IMG/VR virus record: IMGVR_UViG_3300047470_000128
Location: 1-46,478 of that record
Direction: 5' to 3' (one strand)
DNA length: 46,478 bases
Source of the DNA: a virus
Below the pieces are notes generated by a model that had not been told where the DNA came from, did not search any database, and saw nothing but the letters and a program-made list of their open reading frames with translations. The position numbers and the translations under genes were made by a program. Shown here one piece after another: positions 32,742 through 39,291 of this stretch. Position 1 is the stretch's first letter, and every line of letters starts with the position of its first letter.

Positions 32742-32833
32742 GCCGTCACCGCCATTGTGAACAGGACGCAGAACACGCCGATGGAGAAACCAGCCATGGT
32801 GCAGGCCAGAGTGATTTTGGATTGGATAACCAT
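32738..32833 (-). CDS. 31-aa single-pass membrane peptide
   Basis: ATG 32833 has AGGAGG 7 bases upstream and overlaps the P stop (TGATG). The sequence MVIQSKITLACTMAGFSIGV... is one hydrophobic helix. The strong ribosome-binding site and exact overlaps at both ends support it as a translated gene. Confidence 0.6.
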   Translation of the reverse strand: MVIQSKITLACTMAGFSIGVFCVLFTMAVTA

Positions 32834-33627
32834 CAGGAAGCCTCCTTGCCGCGCTGCGGCTCTCGCTTGATGTTCAGTCGTGCCAGCAGCTGCGCACGCG
32901 CGGCGCCGCCGGATGATGGAATGCCCTGAACGTCCAACAGCCGAACCTGACGCTGATTGGCGAATTCCTCGGCCAGTTCCAGCTCGGTCTTCTGGCCGTC
33001 GTGGCCGATGCCAATGGCGATGTCCTCGAGCGGCAGACCCGCTACTAGGCGGCGAATGGTGATCTCGTAGGCCCGGTCGAATACCTCGCTGGCCTTCTCC
33101 GGGATCAGGTCGCCGAGGTTGTGCATCTCGCATTGCAGCGCGGCGTGGCGAACGGCCGGATGGGACCAGGTGCGATCGCCAAACCTGCTTGGGTGGGAGT
33201 TTTCCAGCGCCTCGCGAAATGCCTTGTCGTGAGGCGGGATGCCCAGCATTTCCGGGGTCGGCTGGCAAAGCTTGATGAACCTGCCCACGCTCGGCATAAA
33301 GTCCGTGCCCAGCGAACGGCAGCGCTCAACGCCGAATCGGATCTGCTCCAGTTGGGTGATCCCCTCGACGATGAATGCCTTGATCCAGCTGCGCTTGGCA
33401 GAATCCAGCGCGTCATCGGTCGGCCAAGCCTGCTTCCAAGCCGGGAAGATGGCCTGCAGTTCCTTGAACAAGGCGTTGACGACATCGATCGTTCCTGGCG
33501 GCAGGGTCTTGGGCATGACAGGTATCGCCGGCGGCTGGTAATTGCCGACAGCAGCGCGCAGGTCAGTGGTCGCACCGGTAACCTTCATGAGTTGAGCCGC
33601 GCTCCTCGGCGGCTTTGGCTTGTTCAC
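32833..33627 (-). CDS. replication protein P-like (helicase loader)
   Basis: 264 aa. NALFKELQAIFPAWKQAWP (about 50-68) and the RFGVERCRSLGTDFMPSVGRFIKLCQP block (about 96-121) are typical of lambda P homologues, which bring the host DnaB helicase to the O-bound origin. The C-terminal part is basic. It overlaps the O-like gene by 4 bp. Confidence 0.82.
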   Translation of the reverse strand: MNKPKPPRSAAQLMKVTGATTDLRAAVGNYQPPAIPVMPKTLPPGTIDVVNALFKELQAIFPAWKQAWPTDDALDSAKRSWIKAFIVEGITQLEQIRFGVERCRSLGTDFMPSVGRFIKLCQPTPEMLGIPPHDKAFREALENSHPSRFGDRTWSHPAVRHAALQCEMHNLGDLIPEKASEVFDRAYEITIRRLVAGLPLEDIAIGIGHDGQKTELELAEEFANQRQVRLLDVQGIPSSGGAARAQLLARLNIKREPQRGKEAS

Positions 33628-34415
33628 AGACCACCGTCCAGGTTCTCAGCCCAGGCTCGGTTATCGAAGTCGGGGCCATTGGCCTGACGACGAGGCGGGA
33701 ACTGGTGAACATTGTTCGCAGCGGGCGCCGGCTCGGGCACTTCGTCCTCCCAGCGCTTGCCGTTGAGCCAGGTCGACGGGTGCGGGATGAACTGGCCGTT
33801 GTCCTTGGTCCATTCGGTGTTGACGCTCTGCGCGCCCAGGGCCTGAACCATCACCTCGAACAGCTCGGCGGTCAGGGTGAGCTTGTCCCACGCCTTGCGT
33901 GCAGCCTCCTTGCCAACCTTGCGGGGATACAACGACCAGAACCGGGCGAACAGCTCAGCTGAATCGACTGCATCATCGCTAGAAGGCTTTTGATCTTTAT
34001 CTTCTCTTCTCTTCTCTTCTCTGGTCCGCAATTTGTCCGCATCACTAGCGGACACATTTCGGACGTTTTTCGTCTTTCTGTCGTTCCGCTTGCGCTCGTT
34101 ATCGTTGGCGCGGCGCTTTGCACTTGCCCCGTTATGTTCGTCAAAGCGAGGCATTACAAGGCCCTCATCCTCCATGCAGGCCCACTCAACGTCGATCATG
34201 GCCTGCGTGAAACCCGGCCACCCGACAACAGCATCCATCGCATCAGTGGTGTAGCCAACGAGCACACCGTCATCGCAATGAGTGTCAAAAGTGCTCCAGG
34301 CAACATGCAGTCCACCAATGATCCGAAGTCTGTCCGCTTTCAATGCGGACACCATGCGGAAAACTTTCGGATGGGTTTGAAGTTCGATGCGCATTTTGAT
34401 CCAGTCCCCGGCCAT
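33624..34415 (-). CDS. replication initiator O-like
   Basis: 263 aa from ATG 34415, which overlaps the antirepressor stop (TAATG). The N-terminal winged-helix-like domain (GDWIKMRIELQTHPKVFRM ... GGLHVAWSTFDTHCDDG) is seen in phage O-type initiators; a basic linker (KRRANDNERKRNDRKTK, then REEKRREDKD) leads to a C-terminal domain (FARFWSLYPRKVGKEAARKAWDKL, about 173-196) common in replication proteins. Two TGTCCGC-N7-GCGGACA palindromes lie inside the gene, a candidate origin. Confidence 0.78.
   Translation of the reverse strand: MAGDWIKMRIELQTHPKVFRMVSALKADRLRIIGGLHVAWSTFDTHCDDGVLVGYTTDAMDAVVGWPGFTQAMIDVEWACMEDEGLVMPRFDEHNGASAKRRANDNERKRNDRKTKNVRNVSASDADKLRTREEKRREDKDQKPSSDDAVDSAELFARFWSLYPRKVGKEAARKAWDKLTLTAELFEVMVQALGAQSVNTEWTKDNGQFIPHPSTWLNGKRWEDEVPEPAPAANNVHQFPPRRQANGPDFDNRAWAENLDGGL
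34034..34054. repeat. TGTCCGC-N7-GCGGACA palindrome, copy 1
   Basis: Perfect 7-bp arms with a 7-bp spacer inside the O-like gene; an additional half site GGTCCGC lies at 34023-34029. A purine run (AGAGAAGAGAAG on the - strand, 34001-34020) adjoins it. Origin iterons inside the initiator gene are usual in lambdoid phages. Confidence 0.6.
34331..34351. repeat. TGTCCGC-N7-GCGGACA palindrome, copy 2
   Basis: The same 7-7-7 arrangement with a different spacer, 297 bp from copy 1 and in the same codon phase. Both encode V-S-A-x-x-A-D-(R/K), so protein constraint could contribute. Confidence 0.6.
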
Positions 34416-35176
34416 TACACGGCCTCCCGAAGTTGGTATTGAGCCCACAGGCCAGCCACCCAAGTGACGCCCTTGGGGGTGAATTTGGACTGGTTGAAGG
34501 CATGCCCGCCGTCAGTGGTGCCAGCTCGCACCTCAAAGCGCCCTGCGTCGATGTGAGGCTGATACGCTTGCCATTCGCCGCCCATGCGGTACATGATTTT
34601 TTTGTCGATCAGGAATTCACGGAACCGGGACTCGTTAGCCTTTAGCAGCTTGGCGGTCTGACGGAAGCCCTTAAGGCCGGTGGAATCGACGTAGTTGTCG
34701 ACGAAGGCGATCTTCGGCGCCGCTTCAATGAGGGCCTGGCTGGCGATCTGCTGGAGTTCGAATTGCTCGGCCCAGGCACGCGCGGCAGCGGCTGGATTGG
34801 AGAAGTCGGGTAGCGTTGCAAGAACTCGCGGCCCCTCGAGCTCCTTCAGCTTTTGCAGCACGGATCGGCGAACGGCTTTCGATTCGCGCATGCCGACGAG
34901 CATGCATTGATCCAGGGTCAGGTCGTAGCTGGCCATGTCCACGCGGCTTTGGGGGTGTGCAATTGTTTTGCACTCCCCCAGCTCATCACCGAGCTCATCT
35001 TGCACGCGGATAATGAACTGGTCGTTCCTGACTTTCGGCTCGCCAGCCTGGCTGCGCGCCTCGTTGACCATGTCGCGAAGGTCGATGCTCGAAATCGTCC
35101 GCGACACGTTTTGCGATTGCATAAAACGTGTCGCGACCTTGTTCTGGGGATTGCTGGTTTCTATTGAATGGTGCAT
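34415..35176 (-). CDS. phage antirepressor / KilA-C-type regulator
   Basis: 253 aa from ATG 35176, preceded by GGAG at 6 bases; an ATG at 35212 lacks this, and ATG 35122 lies inside palindrome C. The N-terminal part (QNVSRTISSIDLRDMVNEAR, about 22-41; RNDQFIIRVQDELGDE; YDLTLDQCMLVGMRESKAVRR) is a Rha-type regulatory domain, and the C-terminal part (TAKLLKANESRFREFLIDKKIMYRMGGEWQAYQPHIDAGRF) is an antirepressor KilA-C domain. Such proteins relieve repression and aid lytic entry. The palindrome over codons 14-26 suggests autoregulation. Confidence 0.82.
   Translation of the reverse strand: MHHSIETSNPQNKVATRFMQSQNVSRTISSIDLRDMVNEARSQAGEPKVRNDQFIIRVQDELGDELGECKTIAHPQSRVDMASYDLTLDQCMLVGMRESKAVRRSVLQKLKELEGPRVLATLPDFSNPAAAARAWAEQFELQQIASQALIEAAPKIAFVDNYVDSTGLKGFRQTAKLLKANESRFREFLIDKKIMYRMGGEWQAYQPHIDAGRFEVRAGTTDGGHAFNQSKFTPKGVTWVAGLWAQYQLREAV
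35100..35135. promoter_or_regulatory. palindromic site C (perfect 13-bp arms)
   Basis: CGCGACACGTTTT (35100-35112) and AAAACGTGTCGCG (35123-35135) around a 10-bp spacer; the 8-bp cores are again 20 bp apart. It lies inside the 5' part of the antirepressor gene, with an internal ATG codon (35120-35122) at its centre. It is the most symmetric member of the family. Confidence 0.8.
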
Positions 35177-35201
35177 GATTCGCTCCACAGCGTTTGAAGA
35201 G

Positions 35202-35229
35202 AGCCGGGTCACTACCCCGGCTTTTTTTT
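35202..35229 (+). terminator. intrinsic terminator, rightward
   Basis: AGCCGGG (35202-35208) pairs with CCCGGCT (35216-35222) followed by eight T on the + strand. No + strand gene precedes it here, so it would block antisense transcription running against the early operon. On the - strand there is no comparable U-tract. Confidence 0.7.
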
Positions 35230-35242
35230 GCCTACTGAAAAC

Positions 35243-35291
35243 CTCAGTCCCTTAAAAGGACCCTTTCTTTGGTCCCTAATAAGAGACTGAG
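35243..35291. repeat. nested inverted repeats after the 70-aa gene
   Basis: CTCAGTC (35243-35249) and GACTGAG (35285-35291) enclose GGACC (35258-35262) and GGTCC (35271-35275). Leftward, the inner hairpin is followed by UUUUAA, so it may act as a partial terminator between the small regulators and the antirepressor. Confidence 0.5.
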
Positions 35292-35294
35292 CGC

Positions 35295-35507
35295 TTACCT
35301 TCGCGGCCCGAACTGGACTACGTTGTCCTCATTGGATTTCCCCCTTCGCGAGAGAAATCGACCGGCCTTGCGCAAGATCTGCGATGCCAGCTCATCAGTG
35401 CTAACTCCCATCTCCGAGGCCCAAAGTTCCAGGTCCTCGAAGTCGTTCTTCCTGAACTGCGCGACCTCAACCTCGCGGATCGGCGTTGCATCGTTTGCTG
35501 CTGGCAT
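35295..35507 (-). CDS. small ribbon-helix-helix-type regulator
   Basis: 70 aa from ATG 35507 with GGAGG 4 bases upstream. A short strand (REVEVAQFRKND) is followed by two helices (FEDLELWASEMG, VSTDELASQILRKAGRF), a ribbon-helix-helix-like plan, and a basic tail. It is similar in design to the 59-aa protein at 35805-35984. Probably a DNA-binding regulator; the target is unknown. Confidence 0.55.
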   Translation of the reverse strand: MPAANDATPIREVEVAQFRKNDFEDLELWASEMGVSTDELASQILRKAGRFLSRRGKSNEDNVVQFGPRR

Positions 35508-35526
35508 CGGTCCTCCCATGACCTAT

Positions 35527-35733
35527 TCAGGCCCTGAGCTTTTTTTCGCTAATTAACGGCAGGTAGCCGTGCTCTTTCTTGAATGCCAAGGCGGCGAGAA
35601 TGATTTCTCGAGCCAGCACGCTGTGTTGCGCCTTGAGCTCATGGGCGTACCCCTTGAGCTCAAGGAAGTCTTCGTCATCCAGACGAACCTTGACCTGGTG
35701 GTCGTGGCGGTGGGCTTTGTCGTCATAGGCCAT
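35527..35733 (-). CDS. Arc-like ribbon-helix-helix protein
   Basis: 68 aa. HRHDHQVKVRLDDEDFLELKGYAHE and VLAREIILAALAF form the strand-helix-helix of Arc/MetJ-type repressors. It is paralogous to the protein at 36003-36191 (shared pattern H-D-x-x-(V/I)-K-V-R-x-D-(D/E), later V-L-x-R-E-(I/L)). Probably a small early-region repressor. Confidence 0.7.
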   Translation of the reverse strand: MAYDDKAHRHDHQVKVRLDDEDFLELKGYAHELKAQHSVLAREIILAALAFKKEHGYLPLISEKKLRA

Positions 35734-35804
35734 CAGGTGTTCCCCTGCTTGCTTCTGTGATCGTGTGGTCTGGATGAACTTTGCAGTTACGCTTCAGGGC
35801 CTGC

Positions 35805-35984
35805 TCAGTCCCTTCTTCGGAAAGGCTTTACTGCTCCCCGCGGATTTCGGGGTTTTGTCCGTTGAGCCAGCTCTCGACGCATCAACTCGGCGGCCAGTTC
35901 TTCGGGGGTTACCCCCCTCTTCTCTGCCTCACGCTCAAGCTGCTCCATCTCTCGCTGGCCCAACTGGACCTGTTCGATAGGCAT
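35805..35984 (-). CDS. small regulator-like protein
   Basis: 59 aa from ATG 35984 with AAAGGAGG upstream. MPIEQVQLGQREMEQLEREAE is followed by GVTPEELAAELMRRELAQR and a basic tail (KPRNPRGAVKPFRRRD). The E-E-L-A-x-x-L-x-R helix and size match ribbon-helix-helix antitoxin/regulator types. The DNA-binding role is inferred. Confidence 0.6.
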   Translation of the reverse strand: MPIEQVQLGQREMEQLEREAEKRGVTPEELAAELMRRELAQRTKPRNPRGAVKPFRRRD

Positions 35985-36002
35985 GGGGCCTCCTTTGGGC
36001 CT

Positions 36003-36191
36003 TCAAGCCACTTGGTGTTCGTCGGTATTCTCCGAAGCCAATGCAGCAAGCTGCGCTTCCAGCAGCTCACGGCACAAAACCGCTCGCTGAGTTCGGTGAA
36101 ACTTGGCCAAAGCCTGGATTAACTCGAAGGTGTCCTCGTCAACCCGGACCTTGATCTCTCGGTCATGTAAGTGCTTGGGATTGGCATACAT
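36003..36191 (-). CDS. Arc-like ribbon-helix-helix protein
   Basis: 62 aa. LHDREIKVRVDEDTFELIQALAK and AVLCRELLEAQLAAL give the Arc-type strand-helix-helix. It is the first of four small regulator genes behind cro and a clear paralogue of 35527-35733, suggesting local duplication. Confidence 0.7.
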   Translation of the reverse strand: MYANPKHLHDREIKVRVDEDTFELIQALAKFHRTQRAVLCRELLEAQLAALASENTDEHQVA

Positions 36192-36221
36192 GCGGGTCTT
36201 GCTCCTTGCGATTGAAATTGA

Positions 36222-36416
36222 TTAAGCGGCAGATTTTTGAGATGGGAATGGACGCTGCTCTTGAGCCGACAAGCTGCCGTCGTCCCCGAGGGTCACGAAC
36301 ACATCACGGCCAACACGGATCGCCTTACTAAGGGCGCCTTGCGTGCAGCCAAGCATTTGCGCGGCCTTCGTATGGCCATGCTGTTTTGCAAATTCGGTAA
36401 GCGGGATACGGCGCAT
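36222..36416 (-). CDS. cro: Cro-like repressor
   Basis: 64 aa from ATG 36416, with AGAGGA 7 bases upstream; the longer frame to 36686 would read through the operators. FAKQHGHTKAAQMLGCTQGALSKAIRVGRD (about 9-38) is a helix-turn-helix of Cro type. It is divergent from cI across three operators. It should bind those operators and favour the lytic state. Confidence 0.85.
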   Translation of the reverse strand: MRRIPLTEFAKQHGHTKAAQMLGCTQGALSKAIRVGRDVFVTLGDDGSLSAQEQRPFPSQKSAA

Positions 36417-36448
36417 AGCGACGTCCTCTACATAGGTTTCGCGCCCAG

Positions 36449-36514
36449 TATGACCGCCGGTATTGTTATCAGTCAATACCGGCGATATTGGTTGAGCGAA
36501 TACCGCAGGTAATA
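36449..36514. promoter_or_regulatory. OR operator cluster with PR and PRM
   Basis: Three 17-bp sites of consensus CAATACC-N3-GGTATTG: 36449-36465 (3 mismatches), 36474-36490 (CAATACCGGCGATATTG, 1 mismatch) and 36498-36514 (3 mismatches), with centres 24-25 bp apart as in lambda OR. Leftward PR: TTGACT (36471-36476) and CATACT (36447-36452), 18 bp apart. Rightward PRM: TTGGTT (36488-36493) and TAATAT (36510-36515), 16 bp apart, which would start cI mRNA a few bases before its ATG (leaderless, as in lambda). Confidence 0.85.
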
Positions 36515-36524
36515 TGATTTGCCG

Positions 36525-37343
36525 ATGACTAAAGACTCTCGAAGACTGCCGCTTGCCGAATGGCAATTGGAAGACAGCGACCGCCTGAAAGAAATTTTTC
36601 AGAGGAAACGCGGCGCGCTGAAACTCACCCAGGAGAAGCTTGCTGCAGAGCTTGGTGATGGTGTTACGCAAGGTGCTGTCAGCCACTTCATGAACCGACG
36701 CACCGCACTGAGCCTAAAGGCCGCAGCAGTGTTTGCGCGCATGCTTGAAGTACCAGTGTCTGACTTCAGTCCGACACTTGCTGAGCAACTGGAAAAACTG
36801 AGCTCATCGATAAGCCCCTCGCATGAGCAAGGCATATCGAGAGAGCGTTTGGGCGGTGTCGATGCCGCAAATACGCCATTTCCTGCTGGCGATGATGTCA
36901 ATCACAGCCTTGATGACCGATACGCTTTCATTCCCCAATACGACGCGAAAGCCGCAGCCGGTATTGGCCACGAGAACCCGCACGTAGAGGTTCGCTCTAC
37001 CCTGGCGTTCAAGCGCGATTGGTTGAAGGTTAAGGGGGTTAACCCCAATCAGCTCGTGGTTATCTATGCCGATGGCGAGAGCATGTGGCCCACGATCAAC
37101 GATCACGACGTTCTGCTAATCGATAAGTCGAAGATCGATCCAATCGATCGGCAGGTCTTTGTGCTGGCCAGTGCGGACAAGGGTGCGATTGTTAAGCGTC
37201 TGATCAAAACGGCCTTGGGCGGCTGGATCATCAGAAGTGACAATGAAAACAAAGATGAGCATCCAGACCTGATCCTGTCGCGGAAGGAAATCAACGAGCA
37301 CCGGATCATCGGCCAGGTCATATGGCGAGGCGGGGATTTGTAA
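36525..37343 (+). CDS. cI: CI-type repressor with S24 self-cleavage domain
   Basis: 272 aa from ATG 36525. N-terminal helix-turn-helix (about 33-60, LTQEKLAAELGDGVTQGAVSHF); a linker; and a C-terminal LexA/CI peptidase fold with cleavage site Ala145-Gly146 (KAAAGIG), nucleophile Ser186 (GESMWPT) and Lys224 (GAIVKRL). It maintains lysogeny and is inactivated by RecA-stimulated self-cleavage, so the prophage should be SOS-inducible. There is no good ribosome-binding site; a leaderless transcript from PRM is likely. Confidence 0.93.
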   Translation: MTKDSRRLPLAEWQLEDSDRLKEIFQRKRGALKLTQEKLAAELGDGVTQGAVSHFMNRRTALSLKAAAVFARMLEVPVSDFSPTLAEQLEKLSSSISPSHEQGISRERLGGVDAANTPFPAGDDVNHSLDDRYAFIPQYDAKAAAGIGHENPHVEVRSTLAFKRDWLKVKGVNPNQLVVIYADGESMWPTINDHDVLLIDKSKIDPIDRQVFVLASADKGAIVKRLIKTALGGWIIRSDNENKDEHPDLILSRKEINEHRIIGQVIWRGGDL

Positions 37344-37443
37344 TACAGGGAGCGCCTGGCTCTTCGTGTCTGCCCTGTCACGCCTTCGTCACACCTACCT
37401 AACACAATAGGTCGGCCAAAGGGATTTGGCCCCGTCTACAGAT

Positions 37444-37468
37444 AGCCCGGCCCAGCGCCGGGCTTTTC
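37444..37468 (+). terminator. intrinsic terminator after cI
   Basis: AGCCCGGC (37444-37451) pairs with GCCGGGCT (37457-37464) over a 5-nt loop, followed by TTTTCGTTT. It ends the cI transcript about 100 bp after its stop, before the convergent lipoprotein gene. Confidence 0.8.
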
Positions 37469-37476
37469 GTTTCTGG

Positions 37477-38319
37477 CTATATCGCCTTAAACATGATCGC
37501 CTGTCGGCTTTCGCCGAGGACTGTTTCGTAGGTTGATGTGCCAATGAGCTTTAAAGGCGCTTTAAACAGCGGGAACGAAGACTCCCCCTTAGGGGGCATG
37601 GTATCCATAAAAATAATGACCGCGGGGAAGCTAGGACTGAATCTGCTGAGCATCAAAACTTTACCGTCCATGATCTGGACCGCTTCATAATCCCCCGCTT
37701 CAGCCCAAACAAATTTACCCTCGTGCGGATCGGTTCCTGTCGCCCTGAAAAGCAAGGCAAGATTGTTCAGGTCCTTATGGTTGTCGCCGCCAAGCATAGG
37801 CTTTACGCCGGTTCGATTTACCACGCCTGATATGAGGCGCTCATTTTCGCTGCGCTCTTTTTCTTTACCGTCATGTATGTTGGCCAGAGCCTGAGCCTGC
37901 CTCTCACTGCAGAGAGTCGGTATGCGCTCCATCTGCGAGCTTGCGACCTTAATGCGCCGTTCTCCTCCGAAGGCGCCTGGAGGGCTCACCACCTCGAGTG
38001 TGGCGAGCGAAGCTTTGAACGAGGCTTCATCGTATTTGGCATCACTCTTCCAAAATTTACCGCCATCGATGTTTACGGTCCAACTTTCATCACCCCTGTA
38101 GGTTCCTGCGCTCGACGGGTCGATGTGAAATTGGCGCTCATCTTCGGTGCATAGCCCGAAAACATCGATAGTTTGCCCGGTCAGGTTAGAGGTCGCCCGC
38201 ACACCAATCCGCGTCGCGTCAGATATGTCCACATAACTGAAATCGCCTGCAATGTAATCCGGCGCGCTTGCGCACCCGCTCATAGCCAGTGCCGCTGACA
38301 AGGCAATGATCCCTTTCAT
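37477..38319 (-). CDS. lipoprotein of unknown function in the immunity region
   Basis: 280 aa from ATG 38319 with GGAG 6 bases upstream; the extension to 38442 would cover an operator. MKGIIALSAALAMSG-Cys16 is a lipoprotein signal. The mature part has no family I recognise. It lies between cI and the OL operators, convergent with cI, where lambda carries rex; expression from the prophage is plausible, and roles such as superinfection exclusion or lysogenic conversion are possible but unproven. Confidence 0.72.
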   Translation of the reverse strand: MKGIIALSAALAMSGCASAPDYIAGDFSYVDISDATRIGVRATSNLTGQTIDVFGLCTEDERQFHIDPSSAGTYRGDESWTVNIDGGKFWKSDAKYDEASFKASLATLEVVSPPGAFGGERRIKVASSQMERIPTLCSERQAQALANIHDGKEKERSENERLISGVVNRTGVKPMLGGDNHKDLNNLALLFRATGTDPHEGKFVWAEAGDYEAVQIMDGKVLMLSRFSPSFPAVIIFMDTMPPKGESSFPLFKAPLKLIGTSTYETVLGESRQAIMFKAI

Positions 38320-38413
38320 TTTTTGCTCCGCTCCATAAGTGTGCCGATTGTAGCAGCCACCCCCCCTCCTAACCGTCCGCCGCCGCGCTGGATTTTTATA
38401 GCGCCTAAAAAAA

Positions 38414-38457
38414 CATGACCGGAGGTATTGACCTACTGACAATACCGGCGGTATTGT
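38414..38457 (+). promoter_or_regulatory. OL operators with PL promoter
   Basis: Two 17-bp operators: 38414-38430 (CATGACCGGAGGTATTG, three mismatches) and 38440-38456 (CAATACCGGCGGTATTG, perfect palindrome), centres 26 bp apart. The promoter TTGACC (38428-38433) and TATTGT (38452-38457), 18 bp apart, is overlapped by both. The same word set as OR shows common control by CI/Cro. Confidence 0.83.
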
Positions 38458-38464
38458 TCACCTG

Positions 38465-38506
38465 TCGCAGTCACCCAAGAGGGACTGCGAAGGGCCTCAA
38501 AGAGGC
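38465..38506 (+). ncRNA. two-hairpin leader element downstream of PL
   Basis: TCGCAGTC (38465-38472) pairs with GACTGCGA (38483-38490), then GCCTC (38494-38498) pairs with GAGGC (38502-38506). Two stem-loops at the very start of a PL transcript recall the HK022 put antitermination RNA, but no sequence identity is claimed. No N-type antiterminator gene was recognised, which leaves room for RNA-based antitermination. Confidence 0.35.
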
Positions 38507-38680
38507 TCGCCACACGACTGGTGAAGCCGCCAGATAGCCCGGGATCAGCGAAGTGATCTCCCAGCCCCCACCGGGGATCGACTGGAACCAAGTTCTTTAA
38601 GCAGGACGGACCAACAGATTTCACTGGCTGGCCTTGGCGACAGGGCCAGACGGGAAATCAACCCAGAAAAAGGATCAACC

Positions 38681-39118
38681 ATGTTCGGCAAACTGTTTGG
38701 CAAGAAATCCGGCGAAGCCCGTCAGGCCTTGGCCGTGATGACCAACCGCGATCTGATGCAAGCGTCGATCTACGGCGTCTTCTACGTCGCCTCAGCCGAT
38801 GGCGACATCGAAAAGGAAGAGCTGGAGAAGATCGAAAAGTTGATCAACAACTCCCCGGCCCTGAAAGGCTTCGGCGCCGAGCTCAGCAACACCATCGACC
38901 GCGCCAAGGCTGACTTCAACGACGGCGGCCCGCGCATCATTCGCCAGAACGCTGAGAAGGAACTGAAGGACCTGGCCCACAGCGTCGATGACGCAGCGAC
39001 CGTCCTGAACTTCATGCTCACGGTTGCCGAGGCTGACGGCGAGATTGAGCCCGCCGAAATGGCGGTGCTGGAGAAGGCCGCCAAGATCATGAACCTCAAC
39101 CTCAAAGACTACCTGTAG
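38681..39118 (+). CDS. TerB-family protein
   Basis: 145 aa, AAAGGA before ATG 38681. The two acidic helix-loop blocks (VASADGDIEKEELEKIEKLI, about 35-54; VAEADGEIEPAEMAVLEKAA, about 112-131) are the TerB tellurite-resistance fold with its metal-binding Asp/Glu residues. The short N-terminus MFGKLFGKKSGE may contact membrane. It is the first gene of the PL operon. TerB proteins are linked to stress and phage-inhibition phenotypes; the role here is unknown. Confidence 0.82.
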   Translation: MFGKLFGKKSGEARQALAVMTNRDLMQASIYGVFYVASADGDIEKEELEKIEKLINNSPALKGFGAELSNTIDRAKADFNDGGPRIIRQNAEKELKDLAHSVDDAATVLNFMLTVAEADGEIEPAEMAVLEKAAKIMNLNLKDYL

Positions 39119-39120
39119 CC

Positions 39121-39291
39121 ATGTTCGGCAGGCTCAGCAACAAAGCGCGCTCACTAGCGGCCTACGGGCTTGCGGGCGGGGTCGTATTTGTCGACTCGGC
39201 AAGCCGCATCTTCTCAATGGTGGGTGACTTGATACTGGTCGCTCTGCTTTTGGTGGTGCTGATGGCTGGAAGGTCGAAAGAAAAGCTGTAG
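39121..39291 (+). CDS. 56-aa membrane protein behind TerB
   Basis: ATG 39121 lies 2 bp after the TerB-like stop. It starts MFGRLSNKARSL, which echoes the TerB N-terminus, and has a hydrophobic segment at about 30-49 (MVGDLILVALLLVVLMAG) followed by a basic tail. The gene pair probably makes a membrane-linked complex. Confidence 0.6.
   Translation: MFGRLSNKARSLAAYGLAGGVVFVDSASRIFSMVGDLILVALLLVVLMAGRSKEKL

Larger units (their letters stand above)
38320..38680. other. 361-bp control region before the rightward operon
   Basis: No gene is seen. It contains the leader of the lipoprotein gene, the OL operators and PL promoter (38414-38457), and a transcribed leader of about 215 nt with two hairpins (38465-38506) before the TerB-like gene. 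Confidence 0.7.
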
